Shown here: piece after piece, positions 10,624-20,508 of the stretch
Layout of the letters: each line of letters opens with the position of its first letter
Numbering within the stretch: the stretch's first letter is position 1
From: Flammeovirgaceae bacterium
Lineage (GTDB): Bacteria; Bacteroidota; Bacteroidia; Cytophagales; Cyclobacteriaceae
Direction: 5' to 3'
DNA length: 64,000 nt
Assembly (NCBI GenBank): GCA_016709845.1
Contig: JADJMA010000006.1
Span: forward strand, 1 to 64,000
The notes under the pieces: model-generated
What the model was told of the DNA's origin: nothing
What the model saw: only the letters and a program-made list of their open reading frames with translations
Databases searched by the model: none
Program-made: the position numbers and the translations under genes

Positions 10624-11211
10624 TTATCGGTTTCTGTTTGAGATTTGACTCATGAGTTGACTTTGCAACTTCATGCCAAGCATCAAAGATACCCACGCAA
10701 GCAAGATGACAAATTCGGAATAGGACCCTCCAACATTAGGCATTGTTCCGCGAACGCGGGGCAGATAAGTCATAAAGAAGATAAACCATACGTAATAAGA
10801 ATAAACCAACGCAAGGCTGCCAAATTGTTTTTCTGAAAGCTTTGAATTTTTAAACAGAGAGTCTGCATACGGCATGATGAAGATGAGAAGGTAAGCGATA
10901 AATCCACCAGTCACACGTAATGGAATTAATACAGTACCACTGAGGTAAACGAACGTGAGCAGTTGAACCAGATGAATACTATGCGCAATGGCAAAAATCA
11001 AATAATATTTATCTGAAAGAATGGAGGTAAGCTTAATGTATCGATGGGTTTGAAAAAGAAAGATTAAACTGAAAATACCTAAGGAGGCACGTCCGGAAAA
11101 TCGAGTTAGCGCCTGAAGACCTTCGAGGGTAGCTCCATAATTAATCACGGCAAGGATAGCAATACCCACTTCAATAATTAGTACACTTAATAAAGCATCT
11201 TTAAACTTCAC
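10624..11211 (-). CDS. Integral membrane protein of unknown function
   Basis: This 195-residue protein starts with GTG at 11211. Six hydrophobic stretches are visible (LLSVLIIEVGIAILAVI, SLGIFSLIFLF, YLIFAIAHSIHLVQLL, VTGGFIAYLLIFIM, ALVYSYYVWFIFFM, FVILLAWVSLML). His residues within or next to membrane segments (QTHRYIKL, AIAHSIHLVQ) faintly recall ferric-reductase-like heme membrane proteins, but I cannot confirm this. Its start overlaps the stop of the aminotransferase gene by four bases (GTGA), so it should be translationally coupled to it as the last gene of a three-gene operon. Confidence 0.7.
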   Translation of the reverse strand: MKFKDALLSVLIIEVGIAILAVINYGATLEGLQALTRFSGRASLGIFSLIFLFQTHRYIKLTSILSDKYYLIFAIAHSIHLVQLLTFVYLSGTVLIPLRVTGGFIAYLLIFIMPYADSLFKNSKLSEKQFGSLALVYSYYVWFIFFMTYLPRVRGTMPNVGGSYSEFVILLAWVSLMLGMKLQSQLMSQISNRNR

Positions 11212-12387
11212 GCACTGAATTTTTTTAATGAGTTAATAAGCATGGCTATTTCTTCTTCTGTGTTATAATAATGTGGTGAAAGGCGCAGTGCCCAATCCAC
11301 TTGCTTTGCTTCAAAGTCAATTAAGGCAAAGTTGCGAAAGCCAACGGAAGTATTGATGTTCTCCTTGCGCAAATTCGTGAGTACATGCTGTGCTGTTTGG
11401 TTAGCAATAGCTATAGTGATAATGCTACTTTGCGGAGTACCTTTATCAAGAAGAGTAAAGCCTTTTAGTTTTAAAACTTCTTTTCGAATAAGATCACACA
11501 AGTGCTGATTACGTTTCTGAATGGCAGGCAGCCCTACGTGTATGGCATAGTCGATGGCTGCTTTACTTCCAAGCACCAGGGCATAGGGGAGTTCCCACTC
11601 TTCAAATCTGCGAGCATCCATTCGCGGAATATATTCATTAGCCGAAATCCAATCGGCACCGCGCATGTCTATAAAAAGTGGCTCTAATTTTTGATTGATG
11701 ATTTTATCAGAAACATAAAGAAAACCGGAACCGCGTGGCCCGCGTAAAAATTTACGCATGGTAGCACTAAAGAAATCGCACTTAATTATTGCGACATCCA
11801 CTGGAATTTGTCCGGCCGATTGGCAACCATCTACTAAGTAATAAAGGTTGCGGTCGGCACAGAGTATTCCAACTTCTTCCACCGGTTGAATTAAACCCGT
11901 GTTGCTGGGTACATGGGTAAGGGAAACAAGTTTAGGATGGTGTTGATCCATCAGGCTTTTCATGTCGCTAACATCAACACCGCCTTCGGGCTTGCTTTTA
12001 GCGCGTACGATTTTTACACCAAATCTTTTTTGTAGGGAAAGAAAAGCAATCTGATTCGAGATGTAGTCTTCATTCGCAAGAAGGATTGAATCCCCTTCCC
12101 GAAAAGGAATGCAGGATAACGCCAGGGCAAAAGCGTTGGTTGCGCTGGAGGTAAACGCAATGTTTGTTGATTTACAATTTAAGAGTTTAGCCGTTGATGA
12201 ATAGAAACCTGCGATCTCTTCTACTTTACTATCAGCTGCTTCATAACCTCCAGTTACACTTTCCAGATTAAGATAATCTTGCATGGCATCGATAACCGCT
12301 TGGGGCATGAGCGCTGCGCCCCGCATTGTTGAAATGAATTTTATGTTTACAGCCAGGCGTTTGCGTTCTTAGTAATTCAACGTTCAT
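11208..12387 (-). CDS. Aminotransferase class V-fold PLP enzyme, one frameshift near N-terminus
   Basis: The main frame encodes 372 residues; in a shifted frame upstream of the gggg/gcgc stretch near 12320 the N-terminus MNVELLRTQTPGCKHKIHFNNAG is found, so the true start is ATG at 12387. Fold type I features: FTSSATNAFALAL (phosphate loop), LTHVPSNTGLIQPVEEV, YYLVDGCQSAGQIPVD (Asp that binds the pyridine nitrogen) and MRKFLRGPRGSGFLYV, with the Lys expected to hold PLP. Such enzymes include cysteine desulfurases, isopenicillin-N epimerases and ergothioneine lyases; the lack of a desulfurase Cys loop makes a lyase or epimerase-like role more likely. Its start overlaps the acylase stop (ATGA) and its stop overlaps the next gene. 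Confidence 0.82.
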
Positions 12388-14791
12388 GGTTGTTCTGGTT
12401 TTAGCAACAATGTTTTGCTTTTGCTTTCAATTTCTTTCCGACTCATGAGCATCTTACGAAACTTACCCATTACAAACATTTCGGCTTGATCACTATAATG
12501 CTTACTCATAACATTACCCGATTGCCCTGTGGGCGAAACAGTAATTCCATTTTCCATATCACTAAAGTCTGTAATCTTGCGCAAGGGCTGGTCCGCCATC
12601 TACCGGAAAATACCCCGTAGTATCAAGTTTATAGTGAAGGTTGTTAATTACTTCGCTTCCTCCACTCACAGCAAAAGGGCCTACATTGAAAAAACCTTTC
12701 AGTGGTTTCACGGCATCGAAAGCGTGCTTGTGGGTTAGTGTATGAATTTTTCCCCATGTCCACTCGGCAGGATTGCTGCCTGAAGTTTTTGTGAGTAGTT
12801 CAATTGTTTTATGTGCAGCTTGTTCAACGATTTGTGCGCGCGTTTCTTTTGCATCCGTCTGGCGATTATCCCACCACGGTGAGTTTTCATTTTTTATAAA
12901 TTGTTCGTAGGTGTTTTTAAGAATGGAAGAAGCAGCCAAGGATTCAAACGCTTTGTCGGTAATGTCATCGGCCATCGCCTTGCGCATGACTTGTGCCAAT
13001 AGATTGTTGTAGATAGACGGGGCAATCTGGTCGGCACCGTGATCACCTTTCCAGGAGGCCAACGTTTCAACGATTACACTGTATTCACTCTTGTTTACCG
13101 ATTTTAAAATGGCAGCTAGTTCGTGCGCGATGTCGGCATGCATGTGCGAAGTAACATCCAGGTCGATAGTCTGAATATCTTCAACCGTCCACTTTTTATC
13201 CTGCGAAATTAATTCAACGATTCGCCCAGCCCTACTACGCGGATAATAATAACCGGGATATAAAACGCCATCTACCGAATCGGGTTGATTGTTGGCCGAG
13301 TACACATAGCCCCAGGGTGGATTGACAGCGTGCGGATTTTTAGAAAAGGGATAGTATCCCAGATAGTCATCGTTACCCGAACTTCCATCAAGAAAAAATT
13401 TTGAAGCTGCGTGTGCAGGTCTGATCGGCAATTTGGCTACAGCCCACCACGCAATATTTCCCTGAACATCGGCATACATGACGTTAAGGCCGGGTGACGA
13501 AAATAGAGAAGCGGCATGTTCTGCCTGAGCAAACGTAATGGGCATGATTAAGTTCGTAAGCAGCCTGAAGTGATTCGTTCGATAATTGATTCAACGCCCA
13601 ATACAGCGCGGTGGGTTTGGCTTCTTCTGTAAAATCGATAACCTCGTTGATCACATTGCCATGGGGCGTAACGGGAATTACAATTTCCACATCCAATTGT
13701 CCTTTTACTTTGATGAGTTCTTTTCGCCAGACAACATCAACCCACTCACCTTTGTATTTTACTTTGCCATTGTCATCAAACTCTTCAACAAAAAAATCGG
13801 TATCATCATTTTCAAACATCGTTAACCCCCAGCCGCAAAAGTCATTCTGACCTAAAAGCCCGAAGGGAATGCCGGCAATATGATGACCGTAAAAACGGAA
13901 GTTGGGAGTTTCCAAATGAGCTTCATACCAAACGGCAGGTTGCGAAAAACCAATGTGGGTATCATTGGCTAAAATGGGCGAGCCCGATGCCGTGCGATTT
14001 CCTGCGATAACCAAACCGTTACTACCTTGCCATAGGGGAACAGGAATTTTTTCCAAGGCCTCACTAAAAAATGCAATCATGGAATCACTTGCCTTGGTTT
14101 GCACTGATGCTTGCCGGGCACTTCCATTAAAGTTTTTAATTATCTCGCCATTAGCAGGTGTTAGCACAGCCAGGTCTTTCAGGTAGGTATCGCCTAATTC
14201 GTTTCTTATTTTTTCCAAGACAGGGTCTACCCGTAGACCTTCGGCAAATCCAAACGACATAAAACCAACCGCGAGGTAAATATCTTCCGGAGTAAAATCA
14301 GTCTTGGGTATACCCATAATGGTAAACTCGAGTGGCGTGGTACCGGTCTTTACAAATTGATTAATTCCTTTTTGGTAGGCCAGCGCTGCCTTTTGAAATG
14401 CTGAGGTATCAGCGTTAAGATATTTTTGAGCTTGTTCTCGGGCGAATTTATTAATCCCCAGCGTTCGGAAAAGTTTGTCAGTCTTGAGTAGATCAGGCCC
14501 GAGTATTTCGGATAATCGACCGCTTGCCGCTCTGCGAATCATTTCCATTTGAAAGAGTCGATCCTGAGCATGTACGTACCCTAAGGCATAATAAGCATCT
14601 TCATCATTTTGCGCGTAAATGTGCGGCACCCCATAGTTATCGTAAAGTACTTCAACAGGTTCGTGCAACCCTGTTAAGGTGAGTTTGCCCGAGTAAGTAG
14701 GTTTGGTTGAAAGCAGGTAGATATAAACAGCAGCTACAAGGCAGAATCAAGGGCTATAACAGGCCATAAGAATTCGTTTCAGTATTTTCAT
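12384..14791 (-). CDS. Penicillin acylase family (Ntn-hydrolase) protein, three frameshifts
   Basis: The start is ATG at 14791 (MKILKRILMAC, a membrane signal or anchor), with breaks near 14745, 13540 and 12595. The joined product is about 800 residues. Family marks: VEVLYDNYGVPHIYA, ALGYVHAQDRLFQMEMIRRAASGRLSEILG, and the cleavage site with the nucleophile Ser in WQGSNGLVIAGNRTASGSPILANDTH; the new N-terminal Ser after self-cleavage is the catalyst. The C-terminus reads TDFSDMENGITVSPTGQSG...HYSDQAEMF. Members hydrolyse amide bonds of penicillins, acyl-homoserine lactones or other N-acyl compounds, usually in the periplasm. It is the first gene of an operon with four-base overlaps to the aminotransferase and then a membrane protein. 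The natural substrate is unknown. Confidence 0.88.
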
Positions 14792-14848
14792 AGGTAGATA
14801 GATGATTATCGAAAGTTAACTATTTAACTTTAGGGAATCAACTGACTA

Positions 14849-15518
14849 ATGAAATAATACTGGATAATTTTCTTTGATTTCCATTTCTGGCAAATGCAAA
14901 ATAAATACGGACTAACTCCCATGAAGCTCGAGGAGTATAAAATGAGCATAAATACCAATCCTGAAAATGAATTGGTGAACCTTGCGGAGTTTATTATTCG
15001 GACTTAAACTTCATAATCGGTTATGCGACCATAATAATTTTACCGGCAGAAAAATTTACAACCTGGCTCGCGCGTATGCGCGCAAACCCGTAGCGGAATC
15101 ACAAAGAAAATTCAAGGCAGACTTAAAAAACAAGATTAGAACTTAAAATCTTTGATGGTTACCGGCCTTATTCGGCAACGGTAAATGTTTTACGAGACCT
15201 ATCATGACACTACTTATGTGGCTTCACCCTATAAAGGCTCGCGGCATAACCGCGGCTGTGCATTAGACCTTACGGTGATTGATAGTAAAACGGGAGAGGA
15301 GCTGAAAATGCCAACAGGGTACGATTCCTTTAAAAAAGAAGCGTGGCCGATCACTCCGGTAGCGATCCACAATCAGGAAGAACCGTAAGACGTTGATTGA
15401 TATGATGGAAAAGAATGGCTTTAAAGTAAGTACTTCAGAGTGGTGGCATTTTGATTTTGTGGGCTGGCAGAATTTTACGGTGATGGATATTGATTTTGAG
15501 GAGTTGGAAAATGATTAA
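14849..15518 (+). CDS. VanX-like D-alanyl-D-alanine dipeptidase (M15D), several frameshifts
   Basis: No single frame covers the gene, but the pieces line up in family order: NLAEFII, NNFTGRKIYN, ARAYARKPVAE, LKIFDGYRPYSATVK, then an open stretch 15185-15388 with SRHNRGCALDLTVID (zinc ligands His and Asp in S-x-H-x(3)-G-x-A-x-D), MPTGYDSF, and finally KNGFKVSTSEWWHFDFVGW, whose EWWH supplies the catalytic Glu and the third zinc ligand. VanX-type enzymes split D-Ala-D-Ala in cell wall turnover. The N-terminal segment (MK..YWIIFFDFHFW) may be a damaged signal peptide. A chromosomal recycling role is more likely than vancomycin resistance, because no vanH, vanA or vanS/R lies nearby. Confidence 0.8.
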
Positions 15519-15567
15519 CTTTGAGATTACAGATATAGTTTTTAACGGATAAACGATTCTTCTACCC

Positions 15568-16640
15568 ATGGACAAAAAAGTAAAAAATTCCTGTTTGATT
15601 ATTTAAACAATGCGTCACCTACCGGCTTTGAACAAAGCGGCCAGCAAATCTGGCTTGATTACATGAAGCCTTACATTAACGATTACATGGTAGATGTGTA
15701 CGGCACGGCTGTGGGTATTATCAATCCGAAAGGTGCCTACAAAGTAGTGATTGAAGCACATGCCGATGAAATTTCATGGTTTGTAAATTATATTACCGAA
15801 GAAGGCTATATCTATGTGCGCAGAAATGGTGGCAGCGATCATCAGATTGCGCCCTCTATGCGCGTAAATCTTCCACACAGATAAAGGAGTTGTAACTGGT
15901 GTGTTTGGCTGGCCGGCCATCCATGTGCGCGATGCCGGTAAAGAAGAAGCTCCATCGTTAAAAAATATTTTTATTGGCATCGGGGCCGAATCAAAAAAAG
16001 AAGTAGAGGCGATGGGTGTGCATGTAGGCACAGTGGCTACGTTTCAGGATGAGTTGATTGAACTCAACAAAAATTATCTAACCGGTCGTGCGCTCGATAA
16101 TAGAATGGGTGGTTATATGATTGCTGAAGTAGCTCGCAGACTTCATGAAAATAAAAAGAAGTTGCCATTCTGTTTATATGTGGTGAATGCCGTACAAGAA
16201 GAAATTGGCTTACGCGGAGCGGAAATGATTTCACGCAGATTGAAACCTGATTTGGCAATCTGTACCGATGTAACGCATGATACGCAGTCGCCTATGTATA
16301 ACAAAAAGAAAGCGGCAACATGAAGTGCGAGCAGGACCTGCATATTATGTTACAGGACGAAAACATGCAAAACAATGTGCTAAAAATGATTATTGACGTT
16401 GCAAATAAAAAGAAAATTCCGTTCCAGCGTCAGGCTGTTTCACGGTCAACGGGTACGGATACCGATTCATTTGCGTATTCGGCAGAAGGCGTTGCGTCAG
16501 CGCTTATTTCCCTTCCTTTAAAATACATGCACACTACGGTTGAGACGGTTCATAAAGATGATGTTGAAAATGTTATCAACTTGATTTACGATGTGCTGCT
16601 GCAGGTAAAGCCTGGGCACGACTTCAGGTATATTAAGTAA
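15568..16640 (+). CDS. M42 family metallopeptidase (glutamyl aminopeptidase/FrvX-like), frameshifts
   Basis: ATG at 15568 begins MDKKVKKFLFDYLNNASPTGFEQSGQ, the standard M42 opening. Metal ligands and catalytic residues are seen in order: EAHADEISWFV (His), GRALDNRMGG (bridging Asp), AVQEEIGLRGAEM (catalytic Glu pair), CTDVTHDT (Asp) and KYMHTTVETVH (His). The frame shifts near 15580, 15872 and 16315. The product of ~355 residues should be a cytoplasmic tetrahedral di-metal aminopeptidase that trims peptides. The VanX-like gene lies 49 bp upstream on the same strand, so the two may share a transcript. A strong hairpin follows the stop. Confidence 0.88.
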
Positions 16641-16647
16641 CAAAACT

Positions 16648-16681
16648 GTCCACGGTCGACAGCTAACAGTCGACCGTGGAC
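16648..16681. terminator. Bidirectional intrinsic terminator-like hairpin
   Basis: A perfect 13-bp stem (gtccacggtcgac / gtcgaccgtggac) with an 8-base loop sits between the convergent M42 and aroA genes. The + strand continues tctattatttta, a loose T-rich tract; on the - strand the tract is tttgttactt. It can serve both genes. Confidence 0.75.
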
Positions 16682-16685
16682 TCTA

Positions 16686-17908
16686 TTATTTTATCTTAAA
16701 CCCCACATTCCTCATATCATCCCAAAAGCCGGGATACGATTTATTAACAACCTCCGGGCTTTCAATTTTAAGATTAGTGAGCGTTGCCAGAGGCGCCAGT
16801 CCCATGGCCATCCTATGATCGTGGTGGTATTGATGATAATTTCTTCACTCGAAACTTTTCCAGGAGCTAGCGTCCAGCATCCAGTTTCTCTTTCAGTAAG
16901 GGTTGCTCCAATCTTTCCAAGTTCAGTTTGAAGAGCAGCAATTCGATCTGTTTCTTTTATGCGAAGGCTTTCCAATCCCGTAAAGGTGCCGGTTATTCCT
17001 TTGGCGCGCAAACAGGTAAAACGGTTTGAGCTAAGTCCCGGACAATCTTTAAAATTCCAGGTTAATTCTGTTGCTGCATCCTTCTTTGAAAGAAATAATT
17101 GATTGTTCTTAAAAGTGGATGTAACGCCTAATCGACCCATAATCTCAACAATCACCCGATCGCCTTGTAATGATTTTTCTGAAACATTGGGCAGAGTGAT
17201 GGTAGCTTCTTCGGCCAACGCGGTAAACCCATACCAATAACTGATAGCCGACCAATCGGCCTCTACAGTAATGTTGGTCGGTTTATAGTTGGCAGGGGCA
17301 ATCCTGATTTGCTGATTCTCCAAATCAATATCGCAGGTTACTCCAAATTGTTCCATGAGTGCTGCCGTCATTTGAAAGGGTATGCTTCCCATTTTCCCGT
17401 AAGGGTAATGGTAAGTCCTTTGGGAAGGGTAGGTGCTACCATCATCAATGCCGAGATGTACTGGCTGCTCACATTGCTGGTATAGTTAAGGCATCCACCT
17501 TTTGAGTTGAAAACCCTTTGGTTTCAATGGGTGGGAAGCCATCTTTTTCAAGGTAGTCGACCGTGGCACCTAAAAGTCTGAGTGCATCAACCAGAATGCC
17601 AATCGGGCGTTCTTGCATCCGGGCTGTTCCTGTAAGGACTTTGTGTTTATTGGTAATAGCAAAGTAGGCAGTCAGGAATCGCATAGTTGTGCCGGCATCC
17701 AATACATCGATCAATTTTTCGTTACTAGTAATTAATCGATTCATCGTTTGCGTATCGCGGGCATCGGATAGATTACTAACGACCGATTGGTTTTCACAAA
17801 GCGCTTTTAGGATCAGGGCGCGGTTGCTTATGCTTTTAGAAGAAGACAACTTGGTAATGGTTCCGGATAGTTGCTTGTTAATTGAAATACTTAGGTGTGA
17901 TGAAATAA
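16686..17908 (-). CDS. aroA: 3-phosphoshikimate 1-carboxyvinyltransferase (EPSP synthase), frameshifts
   Basis: The product transfers the enolpyruvyl group of PEP to shikimate-3-phosphate. Read across breaks near 17485, 17400 and 16815 it shows LSSSKSISNRALIL (substrate loop), DAGTTMRFLTAYFA with LTGTARMQERPIG (PEP site), ADWSAISYWYGF, LRIKETDRIAAL and, in the shifted last part, the DHRMAMGLAP type motif and SYPGFWDD, ending at 16686. No ATG was found at the N-terminus; the frame extends upstream of the TTG at 17849 through ISINKQLSGTITK, so the true start is near 17905 or masked by an indel, and the given 5' end is approximate. aroB lies nearby in the same direction, separated by a small divergent gene. 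Confidence 0.88.
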
Positions 17909-17957
17909 TTTTATTAATAAGATTTTTAGTGCGAGTTGAAACAATTTAATTTGAATA

Positions 17958-18161
17958 ATGGTTAAAGTAAATATGAAGACTACAAGTAAACTTGCTATTG
18001 GTATTGGGTTAGCGGGCGGTGCTTTACTCGCTGCCTGGTTGCTAACTGGTGATCGCAAAAATAAGACAAAAGAGTTTGTTGCGAAGAAAGCGGACGATGT
18101 GAAACAGGCATTTAAGAAAGTGAAGAAAGAATTAGAAGGTTCTGAAGACCTTTATGTTTAA
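17958..18161 (+). CDS. YtxH-like small membrane-anchored protein
   Basis: This 67-residue protein has one hydrophobic segment near its N-terminus (LAIGIGLAGGALLAAWLL) followed by a charged helix (KTKEFVAKKADDVKQAFKKVKKELEG). That layout is typical of YtxH-domain proteins, whose function is not well defined and which are often linked to envelope or general stress. The ATG at 17973 (MKTTSK) is an equally good start. It ends inside the last codons of the convergent aroB. Confidence 0.62.
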   Translation: MVKVNMKTTSKLAIGIGLAGGALLAAWLLTGDRKNKTKEFVAKKADDVKQAFKKVKKELEGSEDLYV

Positions 18162-19186
18162 ATCGACTGATAGTAATCAAGCGATGTCTCAATTTCTTCT
18201 GCGTTAACCTCCACATCCCATACAGCCTGACCGATTCCTTTGGTCAAGGCCATCAGTATCCTATTTCCCTTATTTTTCTTATCCTGTGCCATCAAATCCA
18301 TGATTGGTTTCCTTGCGGTCGGCAGGGAAACGAATGGAAAAATAAGTTTCAGATACCCGGAGATCTCGTCAAGTTCTACTTTTGAGAGAAGATTCTTTTT
18401 CCAAGCTATAAACGATTCGCAGTGCATACCGATAGCAATAGCCTCGCCATGAAAAATCCGACTTCCGGAATCCAGAAAGTAGCTTTCAACGGCATGACCA
18501 ATGGTATGGCCGAAGTTGAGAATCTTGCGTAGACCGCTCTCTTTTGGATCAGTTTCTACCACCCTTTTTTTGAAGGCAACGGAATGCTCAATCAATATAT
18601 TCCAATCCTGGTTGACCAACGATTTCTCTTTTACCGCCTGCCACATCGTTTTATCTGAGATAAGACAATGCTTGATTATCTCGGCAAAGCCCGACTGCAA
18701 TTCCCTTTCGGGAAGGGAGTTCAGAAAATTGGGACAAATAAGTGTAGCTGCCGGATTGCAAAACACGCCAATATGATTTTTATAATTATGAAAATCGATA
18801 CCCAGTTTTCCGCCTACGCTGGCATCCACCTGTGCCAGTAGGGTAGTGGGCATCAATGTAAAGTCTATTCCGCGTTTAAAGGTTGCCGCGCAAAACCCAC
18901 CTAAATCACCCAATACACCCCCGCCTACTATTAGCACTAAAGAATGCCGGTCGAAATGCAGATCAGTTAAATTTTCCCAAACTCGTTGGCAGGTTTCCAG
19001 GTTCTTGTGCTCTTCGCCTGCGGGAATTACCATAAGGTCATGCTCAGGTAGCGAGTCTTTAACAAGCGGATAGCAAAGGCGACTTGTATTATCATCGGTT
19101 AGAACGCCAATTTTAGAATACAATTTTCCCGTAAGGAAGGAGGCGATTAAATCTTTGGCGCTCTGTTGAATAGAAATATTGGACAT
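18158..19186 (-). CDS. aroB: 3-dehydroquinate synthase
   Basis: This intact frame of 342 residues encodes the enzyme that cyclises DAHP to 3-dehydroquinate with NAD and a divalent metal. Diagnostic stretches are IPAGEEHKNLETC, VLIVGGGVLGDLGGFCAATFKRGIDF (NAD site), PTTLLAQVDASVGGKLGID (substrate loop), FAEIIKHCLI, KILNFGHTIGHAVES (metal-binding His residues) and HGEAIAIGM. Its length fits AroB. ATG at 19186 is well placed. Together with aroA and aroQ in this window it covers three of the seven shikimate steps. Confidence 0.96.
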   Translation of the reverse strand: MSNISIQQSAKDLIASFLTGKLYSKIGVLTDDNTSRLCYPLVKDSLPEHDLMVIPAGEEHKNLETCQRVWENLTDLHFDRHSLVLIVGGGVLGDLGGFCAATFKRGIDFTLMPTTLLAQVDASVGGKLGIDFHNYKNHIGVFCNPAATLICPNFLNSLPERELQSGFAEIIKHCLISDKTMWQAVKEKSLVNQDWNILIEHSVAFKKRVVETDPKESGLRKILNFGHTIGHAVESYFLDSGSRIFHGEAIAIGMHCESFIAWKKNLLSKVELDEISGYLKLIFPFVSLPTARKPIMDLMAQDKKNKGNRILMALTKGIGQAVWDVEVNAEEIETSLDYYQSI

Positions 19187-19284
19187 GTTGGCTTATCAGG
19201 CTGCTAAATTTTGTAACATAATTAACAAATTAAATCAATTCTGTTCTTTAGATAGTCTTACGCATAAAAAATCTGCCGCAATCT

Positions 19285-19292
19285 TATATTTG
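19285..19292 (+). promoter_or_regulatory. Bacteroidota-type -7 element (tatatttg) ahead of proline dehydrogenase
   Basis: The octamer matches TAnnTTTG, the sigma-ABfr -7 consensus, and lies 20 bp upstream of the ATG. A clear -33 TTTG was not found at the usual spacing, so this is a tentative call. Confidence 0.35.
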
Positions 19293-19311
19293 TGGCCTCA
19301 AGATCAATTCT

Positions 19312-20385
19312 ATGGAAATACAGTCTAACATACATTTTGACGACACCGAAGTAGCTTTTTCATACAAAAGCGACCGGCAATTGAAGAAAGCTAATTTTAT
19401 TTTTTCACTTGTAAATAATCCTTTTATGTCTTCCACAGCCATGGGTTTGGTAAAGATGGGTTTGGCGCTCCACCTGCCGATAAAAGGAATGATAAAGAAT
19501 ACCGTATTTGAACATTTTTGTGGAGGCGAAACCATTCCTCAAAGCCAACAAACCATAGACACCTTGAATCGTTATCATGTAGGAACGATTCTTGACTTTT
19601 CAGCAGAAGGAGCAAAAACGGAGGCCGGCTTTGACAAAACCATGGAGGAAATTTTAAAAACGCTTGATAAGGCCAAGGGAAATCCGGCTATACCCTTCAC
19701 CGTTTTTAAATCGACCGGTTTGGTCGATATAGATTTGGTTACCAAAGTTCAAGCGAAGGAAACCCTATCACCAGGCGCAACCGCAGCCTTTAGTCATTTT
19801 CATTCGCGGGTTGAAAAGATTTGTACGAGAGCACATGACTATGGCGTGCCCGTGATGGTGGATGCAGAAGACAGTTGGATTCCAAAACGAAATTGATGCC
19901 ATTGTCTGAGCATGCATAATTATTATTTAGGCGTAAAGATGGTGCGTGGGGCTTATATGGAAAAAGAAGCCGAGCGGGCAGAGAAAATGGGTTATGAAAA
20001 CCCGATCCATCCGAACAAAGCTGCTACGGATGACTCTTATAATAAAGGACTGGCTTTTTGTATTGACAATAAACAGCGCATTAGCATCATGAGTGGATCG
20101 CATAATGAGTATAGCAATCAGTATTTAGCTTTACTTATGGAGAAGCACAGCATGAAAAATAATGACAACCGGGTATGGTTTGCTCAGTTGCTGGGCATGA
20201 GCGACAACATTTCCTTTAATCTTGCCAAGGCGGGCTACAACGTAGCCAAATATGTTCCCTATGGACCTGTTGAGTTGGTGATGCCTTATTTGATACGCAG
20301 AGCCGAGGAAAATACTTCTGTTGCGGGGCAAAGCAGCCGCGAGCTTACTATGATTCGCAAAGAGTTGAAGCGGAGGAAAGGATAA
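19312..20385 (+). CDS. Proline dehydrogenase (FAD-dependent), with apparent internal deletion
   Basis: Proline is oxidised to pyrroline-5-carboxylate by this TIM-barrel flavoenzyme. Seen: TEVAFSYKSDRQLKKANFIF, GTILDFSAEGAKTE, PFTVFKSTGL, VPVMVDAEDSWI, then after a break YYLGVKMVRGAYMEKEAERA, the C-terminal HNEYSNQYLA and YVPYGPVELVMPYLIRRAEENTS, whose substrate-binding YLIRRAEEN is intact. At 19885-19915 the frame shifts, and the segment that normally bridges DAEDSWIQ and the YYLG strand (about 25-35 residues in the family, often with NTYQMYR) is missing. The other regions are intact, so either sequence was lost in assembly or the gene is a recent pseudogene. Confidence 0.87.
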
Positions 20386-20478
20386 ATAGATCTCCGCCAC
20401 TTTAAAGGTGTGGGACACCGGCAAGACATTGGCAAATTGTTCATTTTCAATTATCCATTAATTAAGGCCTGAATTCCT

Positions 20479-20486
20479 TATTTTTG
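20479..20486 (+). promoter_or_regulatory. Possible -7 element (tatttttg) ahead of lysS
   Basis: The octamer fits TAnnTTTG and is 22 bp upstream of the lysS ATG, in the gap after proline dehydrogenase. No good -33 box was found, so confidence is low. Confidence 0.33.
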
Positions 20487-20508
20487 CCCCTCAAAGTAAA
20501 CCACGCAC

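Noticed and set aside
14849..15518. VanX-like gene as part of a vancomycin resistance cluster
   Set aside because: No vanH, vanA ligase or vanRS genes lie nearby; chromosomal VanX-like enzymes also serve in wall turnover.
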